64,000 nt of DNA from Sphingomonas elodea ATCC 31461. Lineage in GTDB: Bacteria; Pseudomonadota; Alphaproteobacteria; Sphingomonadales; Sphingomonadaceae. Where the stretch lies: NCBI RefSeq assembly GCF_000226955.1, contig NZ_AGFU01000025.1, forward strand, positions 60,234 to 124,233. Direction: 5' to 3'. The notes beneath the pieces are model-generated. The model was not told the DNA's origin. It worked only from the letters and a program-made list of their open reading frames with translations, and ran no database searches. Positions 1 to 7,149 of the stretch are shown in pieces. How positions within the stretch are numbered: the stretch's first letter is position 1; the number at the start of each line of letters is the position of its first letter. Made by a program: the position numbers and the translations under genes.

Positions 1-2
1 GG

Positions 3-776
3 TTCAAGGGCATCTTCTTCTGGGAATATGTCCACCGCCTGCTCGGCCGGCTGATCGGCATGGTGTTCGCCCTGCCTTTGCTGTGGTTCGCGATCCGGCG
101 CCGGATCCCGCAGGGCTATGGCTGGCGGCTGGTCGCGCTGCTCGCGCTGGGCGGTCTGCAGGGCGCGTTCGGCTGGTGGATGGTCAAGTCGGGGCTCAAC
201 CACACCCGCACCTCGGTCAGCCATTTCTGGCTCGCGATCCACCTGATGACCGCGCTGTTCACGCTAGGCGGCATCGTCTGGACGATGCTCGACCTGCGCG
301 CGCTTGCCGCCAACAACGCCGAGCGCCCTGCCCGGCTGACCGGCATCGGCGCGGGCGTGCTGGTGCTGGTGGCAATCCAGCTCTTCTACGGCGCACTGGT
401 CGCCGGGCTCGATGCGGGGCTGGTGACCAACCAGTGGCCGCTGATGAACGACCGCTTCTTCCCCGGCGTGAGCCAGATCGGCGAAAGCCCGATCCACGCC
501 GCGCTCTATGATCCGGCGATCGTCCACTTCATCCACCGCTGGTGGGCCTGGATCGCCGTTGCCGGGCTGATCGTGCTCGCCCGCAAGGCGAAGGCGGCGG
601 GCGATCGCCGCGCCTCGATCGCGATCCATTCGGCGTTCGGCATCCAGATCCTGCTCGGCATCGCGACGGTGATGACCGGGGTGAACCTCCACCTCGCTGC
701 CACCCACCAGCTGGTCGGCGCGCTGCTGGTCGGCGCGACCGTGTGGGGCGTCCACGCCATCGGCCGCGCCCGGTGA
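3..776 (+). CDS. ctaA: Heme A synthase (CtaA/COX15), 3' part
   Basis: Integral-membrane enzyme that oxidises the C8 methyl of heme O to give heme A for cytochrome aa3 oxidase. The frame is open from the window edge, so the N-terminus is missing; an internal ATG at 60 is not the start. The first visible residues contain the WEYVHR motif (heme-ligand His followed by Arg). Further conserved His sit in HFWLAIHL, VHFIHRWWAW and AATHQLVGALL, each in a hydrophobic helix, as in the COX15 branch. The stop overlaps the GTG of cutA by four bases, so the two are probably co-transcribed. Family assignment is secure. Confidence 0.93.
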   Translation, partial: FKGIFFWEYVHRLLGRLIGMVFALPLLWFAIRRRIPQGYGWRLVALLALGGLQGAFGWWMVKSGLNHTRTSVSHFWLAIHLMTALFTLGGIVWTMLDLRALAANNAERPARLTGIGAGVLVLVAIQLFYGALVAGLDAGLVTNQWPLMNDRFFPGVSQIGESPIHAALYDPAIVHFIHRWWAWIAVAGLIVLARKAKAAGDRRASIAIHSAFGIQILLGIATVMTGVNLHLAATHQLVGALLVGATVWGVHAIGRAR

Positions 777-1087
777 GCGACACCGCGCTGCTCTACACGA
801 CCTTCGCCAGCCGCGCCGATGCCGAGCGCGTGGCGGAGACGGTGCTGGCGGAACGGCTGGCGGCCTGCGTCAACCTCTTCGCGCCCTGCACCTCGATCTA
901 TCGCTGGCAAGGCGGCGTCGAGCGCGGCGAGGAAGTACCCGCCCTGTTCAAGACCCGCCCCGCTTTGGCGCTGCGCCTGCGCGAGCGGATCGCGGCACTC
1001 CATGGCTATGACCTGCCGGTGATCGAACAATGGCCCGTGGAAGCGGGCAACGCCGTCGCCCGCTGGATCGCCGAAGAGACACGCTGA
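773..1087 (+). CDS. cutA: CutA divalent-cation tolerance protein
   Basis: Small cytoplasmic trimeric protein of 104 aa, normal for CutA. Family members bind divalent metals and are linked to copper tolerance, but the exact role is unsettled. The core motif [19 protein letters not shown] is typical, as is the EEVPALFKT strand. Start choice: a GTG overlapping the TGA of ctaA in the form GTGA gives [11 protein letters not shown], which matches the usual N-terminal beta strand. In-frame starts further upstream would run through ctaA. Confidence 0.9.
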   Translation: MSDTALLYTTFASRADAERVAETVLAERLAACVNLFAPCTSIYRWQGGVERGEEVPALFKTRPALALRLRERIAALHGYDLPVIEQWPVEAGNAVARWIAEETR

Positions 1088-1130
1088 ACCGACAGGTATC
1101 ATTTTACCCGTCAGCAAACCCACGCATTTC

Positions 1131-1159
1131 TTGACTTTCAGCCCTCCTATCGGCATTGG
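1131..1159 (+). promoter_or_regulatory. Possible promoter for rplM-rpsI
   Basis: A consensus -35 hexamer TTGACT lies at 1131-1136, ahead of rplM in a 136-base spacer. The best -10 at 17-bp spacing is CATTGG (1154-1159), which is weak. The site is suggested mainly by the -35 and its position. Confidence 0.3.
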
Positions 1160-1223
1160 GGCGTGGATCGCGCTGCCGGCAACGGTGGCGCGAATGCATT
1201 TCCTACGCGAAAGGTCACAGGCC

Positions 1224-1703
1224 ATGAAGGCGCTGATGAAGACCACCAAGTCGGCCAAGCCGGCCGAGGTGGAGAAGAAGTGGCACATCGTCGACGCCGA
1301 AGGGCTCGTCGTCGGTCGTGCAGCGGTGGTGATCGCGAACGTCCTGCGCGGCAAGCACAAGACCAGCTTCACCCCGCACGTCGACTGCGGTGACAATGTC
1401 ATCGTGATCAACGCGGACAAGATCCGTTTCACCGGCAAGAAGCTCGGCCAGAAGGTGTACTACAAGCACACCGGCTACGCAGGCGGCATCAAGGGCGTCA
1501 CCGCCGCCAAGGTTCTCGAGGGCCGCTTCCCGGAGCGCGTTCTGGAGAAGGCCGTGGAGCGCATGATCCCGCGCGGTCCGCTCGGCCGCCAGCAGATGCG
1601 CAACCTGCGCATCTTCGCCGGTTCTGAGCACCCGCATGCAGCTCAGAACCCCGAGGTTCTCGACATCGCCGGCATGAGCCGCAAGAACAAGGTGGGTGCA
1701 TAA
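1224..1703 (+). CDS. rplM: 50S ribosomal protein L13
   Basis: Component of the large ribosomal subunit, 159 aa. Recognisable blocks are the [17 protein letters not shown] start, [23 protein letters not shown] and the [18 protein letters not shown] segment. The frame is open further upstream, but the ATG giving [12 protein letters not shown] fits L13 N-termini of this group and follows AAAGGTCAC. The TAA overlaps the ATG of rpsI (TAATG), the conserved rplM-rpsI operon arrangement, so translational coupling is likely. Confidence 0.97.
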   Translation: MKALMKTTKSAKPAEVEKKWHIVDAEGLVVGRAAVVIANVLRGKHKTSFTPHVDCGDNVIVINADKIRFTGKKLGQKVYYKHTGYAGGIKGVTAAKVLEGRFPERVLEKAVERMIPRGPLGRQQMRNLRIFAGSEHPHAAQNPEVLDIAGMSRKNKVGA

Positions 1704-2269
1704 TGTCTGACAACCGCCAGTCGCTTTCCGACCTGGGTGCAGCGCTGGGCCAGCAGCCCGCCGCGGCGACCGAAGGCCAGGCCGCCGCGCCGGCTGCCGC
1801 CGCCGCCGACGCCTACCTCGCCGGCCAGATCGACGCGCCGGCCGCCCCGACCACGCCGCTGCGTGCGCAGGAGCTGGACCAGTATGGCCGCGCCTATGCC
1901 ACCGGCCGTCGCAAGGACGCCGTGGCCCGCGTGTGGCTGAAGCCGGGCACCGGCAAGATCACGATCAACGGTCGTGATCAGGAAGTCTATTTCGCACGTC
2001 CGACGCTGCGTCTCGTCATCAACCAGCCGTTCGGTGTCGCCGAGCGCGAGGGCCAGTATGACGTGATCTGCACCGTCAAGGGCGGCGGTCTCTCGGGCCA
2101 GGCCGGTGCCGTGAAGCACGGCATCTCGCAGGCGCTGACCAAGTATGAGCCGGTGCTGCGCGCGCCGGTGAAGAAGGCCGGCTTCCTGACCCGCGACAGC
2201 CGCGCCGTCGAGCGTAAGAAGTACGGCAAGGCGAAGGCCCGCCGCAGCTTCCAGTTCTCGAAGCGCTAA
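1703..2269 (+). CDS. rpsI: 30S ribosomal protein S9 with N-terminal extension
   Basis: Small-subunit protein whose C-terminal tail reaches the tRNA anticodon region; the SFQFSKR terminus needed for this is present. The conserved S9 core begins at about residue 58 ([17 protein letters not shown]) and runs to the end. In front is an Ala/Pro-rich extension of roughly 55 residues that the usual ~130-aa bacterial S9 lacks; related alphaproteobacteria also carry extensions. The start is fixed by the overlap with the rplM stop. A strong intrinsic terminator follows. Confidence 0.97.
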   Translation: MSDNRQSLSDLGAALGQQPAAATEGQAAAPAAAAADAYLAGQIDAPAAPTTPLRAQELDQYGRAYATGRRKDAVARVWLKPGTGKITINGRDQEVYFARPTLRLVINQPFGVAEREGQYDVICTVKGGGLSGQAGAVKHGISQALTKYEPVLRAPVKKAGFLTRDSRAVERKKYGKAKARRSFQFSKR

Positions 2270-2297
2270 GCGTCTCGGCTTCGGCCAAGGAAACAAG

Positions 2298-2330
2298 GGG
2301 CGGTCCGGCAACGGGCCGCCCTTTTTCTTT
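2298..2330 (+). terminator. Rho-independent terminator of rplM-rpsI
   Basis: GGGCGGTCCG pairs with CGGGCCGCCC across a GCAA tetraloop (one mismatch), followed directly by TTTTTCTTT. A classic strong terminator ending the ribosomal-protein operon. Confidence 0.93.
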
Positions 2331-2396
2331 TGGCGGCAGACACGATCGGGCTGCCACCGCCTCATGTGCGAAGCCAAACGGTGCGGAGAGCTGCCG

Positions 2397-2672
2397 TTAC
2401 CCGTAGCTCGTAAAGTTGACGCCAAGGAGGATGTTCACGCCCAGCGCGACGCCGAGCAAGGCCATCGCCATGAAACAGCGACGATCCCAGCCGGGGTTGG
2501 CGATCATCCCCACTCCGACCGGCAGCCCCATAATCCAAGCCAGGTTCGCAGGCGACCGGAATGCGAGCGCGTCGGTTATCAGCACTCAGAGGACGGTCAC
2601 GACTGCCACAAAGCAGACCTGCAGCAGATACCGGTGTCGTGCGAAAGTTCGGGTGCGGGCTATTGCGGAAGC
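2397..2672 (-). pseudogene. Possible small membrane protein with in-frame TGA
   Basis: The stretch from 2331 to 2727 has no confident gene. On the minus strand one frame reads as a hydrophobic protein: a segment with LLQVCFVAVVTVL, a TGA at 2588-2586, then 62 residues from GTG 2585 with two more hydrophobic stretches (ANLAWIMGLPVGVGMIA and FMAMALLGVALGVNILLGV). The TGA falls where a Trp codon would keep the helix going, and no good start or ribosome-binding site is seen for either part. This suggests a decayed three-helix membrane protein, though a genuine 62-aa GTG-start protein is possible. I do not recognise a family. Confidence 0.3.
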
Positions 2673-2727
2673 CTACACGGCAAGGAGAAGTCCCGCTACT
2701 GAGCAGACCACCTGCTACAGTAGCGCC

Positions 2728-3279
2728 CTACCCCTTCGGCAAAAACCCCAGCACCTTCTTCCCCAGCTTGATCAGCGTCATCAGCCGCGAGGGGGGCACG
2801 GCGATCATCTGCTGGTACCAGTCGTCCAGCGTCACGGTGAAGCCGTGCAGCGCCTCGATCCGCGCGCGCGCGACCGGGGATATGCGCGGATCGCCCTCCG
2901 CCTCGGCGACGCAGGCCTTGAGCGCGGCGACGGCGGGGTCGATCTCGCGCTCCTTGCGGCCCTGGGCGATGCGGGTAAGCATCTGCATCAGGTCGACCTC
3001 GGCCTCGTAATGGTCGCGCCGGTCGTGAAGCACCGGCACGCGGCGGATCAGCTTCCAGCCGATCAGTTCCTTGAGACTGTTGGAGGTGTTGCTGCGCGCG
3101 ATGCGCAGCCGGTCGCTGATCTCCTCGGCGTGCATCGGCCGATCGCTTAGGTACAGCAGCGCGTGGATCTGCGCGACCGAGCGGTTGACGCCCCATTGGC
3201 TGCCCATCTCGCCCCAGTGGAGAACGAACTGCTGCACCGCTACCGGCAGCAACGCATGATCCGCACCATTTTCGGTCAT
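2728..3279 (-). CDS. GbsR/MarR-family transcriptional regulator
   Basis: Cytoplasmic winged-helix regulator of about 183 aa. The N-terminal half carries the helix-turn-helix: ALLYLSDRPMHAEEISDRLRIARS followed by SNSLKELIGWKLIRR and the wing VLHDRRDHYE, the pattern of GbsR-type MarR proteins (known members sense osmoprotectants or similar ligands). The C-terminal ~90 residues are helical and probably mediate dimerisation. Start: ATG 3279 is preferred over GTG 3297 because a promoter places the transcript start at that ATG and an 18-bp palindrome lies just upstream. Target genes are unknown; autoregulation is likely. Confidence 0.82.
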   Translation of the reverse strand: MTENGADHALLPVAVQQFVLHWGEMGSQWGVNRSVAQIHALLYLSDRPMHAEEISDRLRIARSNTSNSLKELIGWKLIRRVPVLHDRRDHYEAEVDLMQMLTRIAQGRKEREIDPAVAALKACVAEAEGDPRISPVARARIEALHGFTVTLDDWYQQMIAVPPSRLMTLIKLGKKVLGFLPKG

Positions 3280-3314
3280 GACAGAAATATCTGTCACTGT
3301 CCGATCGCCGTCAA
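3277..3314 (-). promoter_or_regulatory. Promoter with palindromic operator, probable leaderless start
   Basis: On the minus strand TTGACG (3314-3309), a 17-base spacer and GATATT (3291-3286) form a good housekeeping promoter. The -10 lies inside the perfect-arm palindrome TGACAGATATTTCTGTCA (3296-3279; arms TGACAGA/TCTGTCA). Transcription should start 6-7 bases past the -10, at or next to the A of ATG 3279, giving a leaderless mRNA. An operator covering the -10 implies autorepression. Confidence 0.6.
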
Positions 3315-3333
3315 GCGAAACCGGGGCGCCCTG

Positions 3334-4080
3334 CTAGAGCGCCACACTCGGCTCGCCCAGAAAGCGCGCACGGGTTTGGAACGTGATGCCCTCCACGGTG
3401 ATCTCGTTGAACGACGGCGGCTGGTCTCGGGTGCGCTCGGAAAGGGTGCCCGCGCCGATCAGTCGCACCGCGCGGTCCCCCACTTGGTGCTCGATGTCGA
3501 AGGGATCATGGACATGGCCGCTCAGCACCGCATGCGCACCGGCGAGCGTGAGTGCCTCCAGCGCCCGCCGTCCGCCCCGCGTACGCGAGGTGGCGCGCGT
3601 GCCCGCCTCGATCAGCGGATGGTGCGCGGCGACGAATACCAGGCCGCCTTTCGGCACCGATTCGGCCAGCGCCAGCGACTTCTGCAGCGCATGCCGGCTG
3701 ACATGGCCCTTCGACCAATTGGTGCGCAGCTGGAAGCGCGCGGTGGTCTTGAGCGGCACGATCGACACGCCGCGAATGTCGAGCGGGCGTTCGATCATCC
3801 GCTCCAGCGCGCGGTAGCGCTTGTACGGCATGGCCAGCCTTGCGAACGGATTGAAATAGGGCAGGTCGTGGTTGCCCACCTCCACCGTCACCGGCACCGC
3901 CAGGCTCTCCAGCCATTCGGCGGCGGCGGCGAACTCTCTGGCGCGGGCGCGCATGGTGAGATCGCCGGTCATGATCACGGCATCGGGCCGCTCGTCGCGC
4001 ACGCGGGCGTTGAACCAGTCGACCGCCTCGCGATCCTCGCGGCCGAAATGGACGTCGCTGACATGGAAGAAGCGGGTCAT
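3334..4080 (-). CDS. Calcineurin-like metallophosphoesterase
   Basis: Two-metal phosphoesterase of 248 aa. All five metal-binding blocks are visible in order: DVHFG near the N-terminus, MTGDLT, VGNHDLPYF, AAHHPLIE and LSGHVHDPFD near the C-terminus. The substrate cannot be read from the sequence; the closest architectures are CpdA-like or UDP-2,3-diacylglucosamine-hydrolase-like. The start ATG overlaps the stop of the upstream lipid-kinase-like gene by four bases (ATGA), so the pair is translationally coupled and may share a lipid or phospho-lipid function (inference). Confidence 0.85.
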   Translation of the reverse strand: MTRFFHVSDVHFGREDREAVDWFNARVRDERPDAVIMTGDLTMRARAREFAAAAEWLESLAVPVTVEVGNHDLPYFNPFARLAMPYKRYRALERMIERPLDIRGVSIVPLKTTARFQLRTNWSKGHVSRHALQKSLALAESVPKGGLVFVAAHHPLIEAGTRATSRTRGGRRALEALTLAGAHAVLSGHVHDPFDIEHQVGDRAVRLIGAGTLSERTRDQPPSFNEITVEGITFQTRARFLGEPSVAL

Positions 4081-4919
4081 GCGGCGGGCCCCTCGGCGCG
4101 GGTGGCGATGAACGTCTCCAGGCTGCGCCCGGCGCGGATCGGGGTGCCGGGATCCAGCGTCGCGGGCTCGCCGTCGAACAGCGCCAGCACGGGCTTGCGC
4201 TCCGCCACCTGCAGCGCCTCGGTGCGGCTTTCGGTGACCGCCCGCGCGGCGAGCCAGTCGCCGGTGATCCACTCCCAGCCGAGCTGCGCGATCGATCCCC
4301 AGTCCCGCGCGTCGACCGCCGTGACCTCCAGCCCATCCGGCGCGGGGCTGACGAATACCGCCTGATAGCGGTCGCCGAGCCCGCGCGCGCCGGTGACCGC
4401 CACCCCGCGGCGGTGGAAGGTGCTGCGCCAGGCACCGCGTACCGCCGCGCGCAGCCGCCCGAAGCGGCCCTTGCGCACCACCTCGCGCGCCCGGAACCAG
4501 CTGGCCGCCGGCCCGAGGATCAGGCCGACAAAGGCGCGATGCTCCCCCGCGACGATATAGGGCAGCGCCACCCGCCGGTCGCAGCCATGGGCGGCGTGGA
4601 TGATCTTGTGAGGGTCCGTCTCGTCGTGCAGCGCCTTGGCGAGCAGGTTCATCGTGCCGCCGGGCAGGATCAGGAACGCGCCCCGCCACGCGGCCAGCGC
4701 GCGCAGCGCCGCATTGATCGTGCCGTCGCCGGCGAACAGCACCACCGTGTCCACGCCGGCCGCGTCGAGCGCGGCGGGGGTCGGCAGGGGATCGGCAGGG
4801 AAGCGCGTGCGGCCGGCAAGCGTCAGCCCGCGTTCGCCGAACACGGCCTCCAGGGCGTCGCATTTCGCCTCGGAGGTGGTGCCGGAATTCGGGTTGGTGA
4901 TGAACCAGAGCGTCTGCAT
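4077..4919 (-). CDS. Diacylglycerol/sphingosine-kinase family protein
   Basis: Lipid-kinase-like protein of 280 aa (DAGK catalytic domain, YegS/BmrU type). The nucleotide-binding signature FAGDGTINAAL is at about residues 62-72 and LPGGTMNLLAKAL at about 85-97, both diagnostic. The N-terminal TNPNSGT is the usual first strand and loop. The lipid substrate is unknown; related enzymes phosphorylate diacylglycerol, phosphatidylglycerol or sphingoid bases, the last of interest because sphingomonads make glycosphingolipids (inference). Coupled to the downstream phosphoesterase. Confidence 0.85.
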   Translation of the reverse strand: MQTLWFITNPNSGTTSEAKCDALEAVFGERGLTLAGRTRFPADPLPTPAALDAAGVDTVVLFAGDGTINAALRALAAWRGAFLILPGGTMNLLAKALHDETDPHKIIHAAHGCDRRVALPYIVAGEHRAFVGLILGPAASWFRAREVVRKGRFGRLRAAVRGAWRSTFHRRGVAVTGARGLGDRYQAVFVSPAPDGLEVTAVDARDWGSIAQLGWEWITGDWLAARAVTESRTEALQVAERKPVLALFDGEPATLDPGTPIRAGRSLETFIATRAEGPAA

Positions 4920-4961
4920 GCAGGTCGGAACGCCCGAGCATCGATTTCGTCGCGTGGAGGC

Positions 4962-5735
4962 CTAGCGTCCCTTGAAGTGCGGCTCCCGCTTGGCGAGGAA
5001 GGCAGCCACCGCCTCGGCGCAATCCTCGGTCTTGGAGGCGATGCTCTGGTGCTCGGCCTCCAGTTCCAGCGTCTCGGCCAAGGTGCCCGACAACGCCACG
5101 CCCACCTGCTTGCGGATCAGCCCCAGCGCCACGGTGGGCATGGCAGCCAGCTTTGCGGCAAGGCCATGGGCGACCTGCCACAGCCCGCCATCTTCCACCA
5201 CGCGCGTTACCAGCCCTGCCTCCAGCGCTTCCTCGGCGGGCATGCGCTCGCCGAGCAGCGCCATCTCCAGCAGCCGCGCACGGCCTGCGGCCTTGCCGAT
5301 CAGCCAGGTCGCGCCCGCATCGGGCACCAGCCCGATATTGGCGAAGGCAAGGAGCAGATAGGCGGATTGCGCCATTACCACGATGTCGGCGGCCAGCGCG
5401 ATCGAGGCCCCCGCACCCGCCGCCGCGCCGTTCACCGCGCTCACGATGGGAATCGGCAGGTCGGCCATGGTAGCGATCACGGGGTTATAGTGCTGCCGGA
5501 GCGCCGCGCCCGAATCGCGCATGCCGACGCTGGCAGTCAGGTCCGCCCCGGCACAGAAGGCTCGTCCCTCGCCGGTGAGCAGCACGGCCCGGGCCCCCTC
5601 CTCGGCCGCCTGCCGTAGCGTCGAGGCCAGCAGATCGAGCATGTCGGGCGTGAGCGCGTTGAGGCGATCGGGGCGGTTGAGCCGCACCACGGCGATATTG
5701 CCTTCCATCGCAAACAGCACCGGCGCGTCGGACAT
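4962..5735 (-). CDS. Enoyl-CoA hydratase/isomerase family protein
   Basis: Crotonase-fold CoA enzyme, 257 aa. The oxyanion-hole loops are present (CAGADL and NGAAAGAGASIAL). At the usual first catalytic Glu position the sequence reads GLVPDAGATWLI, the Asp-containing pattern of PaaG-type isomerases rather than the Glu of classical hydratases. It may therefore isomerise a ring-epoxide or double bond in aromatic or fatty-acid catabolism. AAGGAGAAACAGGG ahead of the ATG is a good ribosome-binding site. No other paa genes are nearby, so the pathway stays open. Confidence 0.85.
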   Translation of the reverse strand: MSDAPVLFAMEGNIAVVRLNRPDRLNALTPDMLDLLASTLRQAAEEGARAVLLTGEGRAFCAGADLTASVGMRDSGAALRQHYNPVIATMADLPIPIVSAVNGAAAGAGASIALAADIVVMAQSAYLLLAFANIGLVPDAGATWLIGKAAGRARLLEMALLGERMPAEEALEAGLVTRVVEDGGLWQVAHGLAAKLAAMPTVALGLIRKQVGVALSGTLAETLELEAEHQSIASKTEDCAEAVAAFLAKREPHFKGR

Positions 5736-5792
5736 CCCTGTTTCTCCTTGTGGTTGGGAAAAGGGATGCCCGGCCTGGGCCGTGCGTGCAAC

Positions 5793-7049
5793 TCAAAGCT
5801 CTTTTAGCACCACCGCCGGATCGGCGAGCGTGGCGGGGTCCACGACCATCCGCTCGGCCACCAGCCGCTTGCCCTGCACATAGTCCCGCATCGCATTGAC
5901 GCAGTCGAGCGCGATCACCCGGCCCTGCTTCAGATAGACGACCGAAAAGGCGCGGGCCGCAGGATCGCCGCGCAGCACCACCGCGTCATGGCCGATCGAG
6001 AGGCCGACGGTCTGCAGCTTGAGGTCATATTGGTTGGACCAGAACCAGGGCACGGCGTCGTAGTGCGCGTCCTGCCCGGTCAGCACCTTGGCGACGACAT
6101 TCGCCTGGTCGTTGGCGTTCTGCACCGATTCAAGCCGGATCTCGGCATTGTCGGCATAGGCGTTCCCATGCAGCGCGCAGTCGCCGATCGCGTACACGTC
6201 CGGCAGGCTGGTGCGGCACTGCGCATCCACCCGCACGCCGTTGCTCCCGGCAGCGCCCGCCTCGATCAGCGGCGCCACTTCGGGGACGATGCCGATGCCG
6301 ACGATCACCATGTCTGCCGGCAAGACCTCCCCGCTCGCGAGCCGCACGCCGCAGACGCGGCCGTCCCGCTCCTCAAGGCAGTCGACCATGGCGCCGGTGC
6401 GGATCTCCACGCCGTGGGCGCGGTGCTCGGCCTCGTAGAAGCGCGACAGCGGCTCGCCGGCGACCCGGGCGAGCACCCGGTCCATCGCCTCCAGCACCAC
6501 CACCCGCTTGTCCTGCTTGATCAGCGCCGCCGCCGCCTCCAGCCCGATGTAGCCGCCGCCGATCACGACGATGTCGCGGGTGGCGGGCAGTTCCGTGAGC
6601 AACTGATCGACATCGCGCTTGGTGCGGATGGCATGGACGCCGGCCAGGTCATGCCCGCTGCATGCCAGCCGCCGCGCGCTGCCCCCGCCGGACCAGACAA
6701 GCGCGCCATAGCCGATCTGCGCGCCCGCGGCATCGGTAACGGTCTTGGCATCGGCGTCGACCGCGACGATGCGACGGCCGCACAGCATCGTCACCTGGCG
6801 CTCTTCCCAGAAGTTGGGCGCGCGGATGAGGATGCGCTCGAAGGTCTTTTCGCCCTTGAGATAGTCCTTGGAGAGCGGCGGCCGCTCATAGGGGATCTCG
6901 GGATCCTCGCCGATCACCGCCAGCGTGCCCGCAAACCCCACCTGCCGCAGCGCAATCGCGCACTGCGCCCCGCCATGGCCGCTGCCGACGATCAGGACAT
7001 CAAACCGCTCCAAGCCCACTCTCCCCGCATCTATTGGATCCATTACCAT
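5793..7049 (-). CDS. FAD-dependent ferredoxin/rubredoxin reductase-type oxidoreductase
   Basis: Two-dinucleotide-fold flavoprotein of about 418 aa that passes electrons from NAD(P)H to a ferredoxin or rubredoxin, typically serving a P450 or dioxygenase. FAD-binding VGSGHGGAQCAIAL is near the N-terminus, the NAD(P) fold VIGGGYIGLEAAAAL about the middle, and the second FAD motif YAIGDCA near residue 300, followed by the reductase C-terminal domain. The start is uncertain: ATG 7049 and ATG 7043 are both possible, and a TTG at 7061 and a GTG at 7019 also fit. No partner ferredoxin gene is adjacent. Confidence 0.85.
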   Translation of the reverse strand: MVMDPIDAGRVGLERFDVLIVGSGHGGAQCAIALRQVGFAGTLAVIGEDPEIPYERPPLSKDYLKGEKTFERILIRAPNFWEERQVTMLCGRRIVAVDADAKTVTDAAGAQIGYGALVWSGGGSARRLACSGHDLAGVHAIRTKRDVDQLLTELPATRDIVVIGGGYIGLEAAAALIKQDKRVVVLEAMDRVLARVAGEPLSRFYEAEHRAHGVEIRTGAMVDCLEERDGRVCGVRLASGEVLPADMVIVGIGIVPEVAPLIEAGAAGSNGVRVDAQCRTSLPDVYAIGDCALHGNAYADNAEIRLESVQNANDQANVVAKVLTGQDAHYDAVPWFWSNQYDLKLQTVGLSIGHDAVVLRGDPAARAFSVVYLKQGRVIALDCVNAMRDYVQGKRLVAERMVVDPATLADPAVVLKEL

Positions 7050-7073
7050 AGTCCATAGCAAAGCAATGGATCC
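7036..7073. promoter_or_regulatory. Inverted repeat over the flavoprotein start
   Basis: GGATCCATT (7036-7044) and AATGGATCC (7065-7073) form perfect 9-bp arms around a 20-base spacer with two CCATAG copies. It lies over the 5' end of the oxidoreductase gene and could be an operator; no regulator is adjacent. Confidence 0.35.
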
Positions 7074-7149
7074 AGGTCACCTGGACGCGGCGTCTATCGC
7101 GCTGGTGATGAACCGCCAACCGGGAGAAGTGCGGCTTGACGGGTGCCGA

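Noticed and set aside
506-1438. Long minus-strand open frame opposite ctaA and cutA
   Set aside because: It is a GC-driven shadow of two well-supported genes and encodes no recognisable motif.
3163-4365. Long plus-strand open frame opposite the phosphoesterase
   Set aside because: Arg/His-rich composition with no motifs; the minus-strand gene has all five metal-binding blocks.
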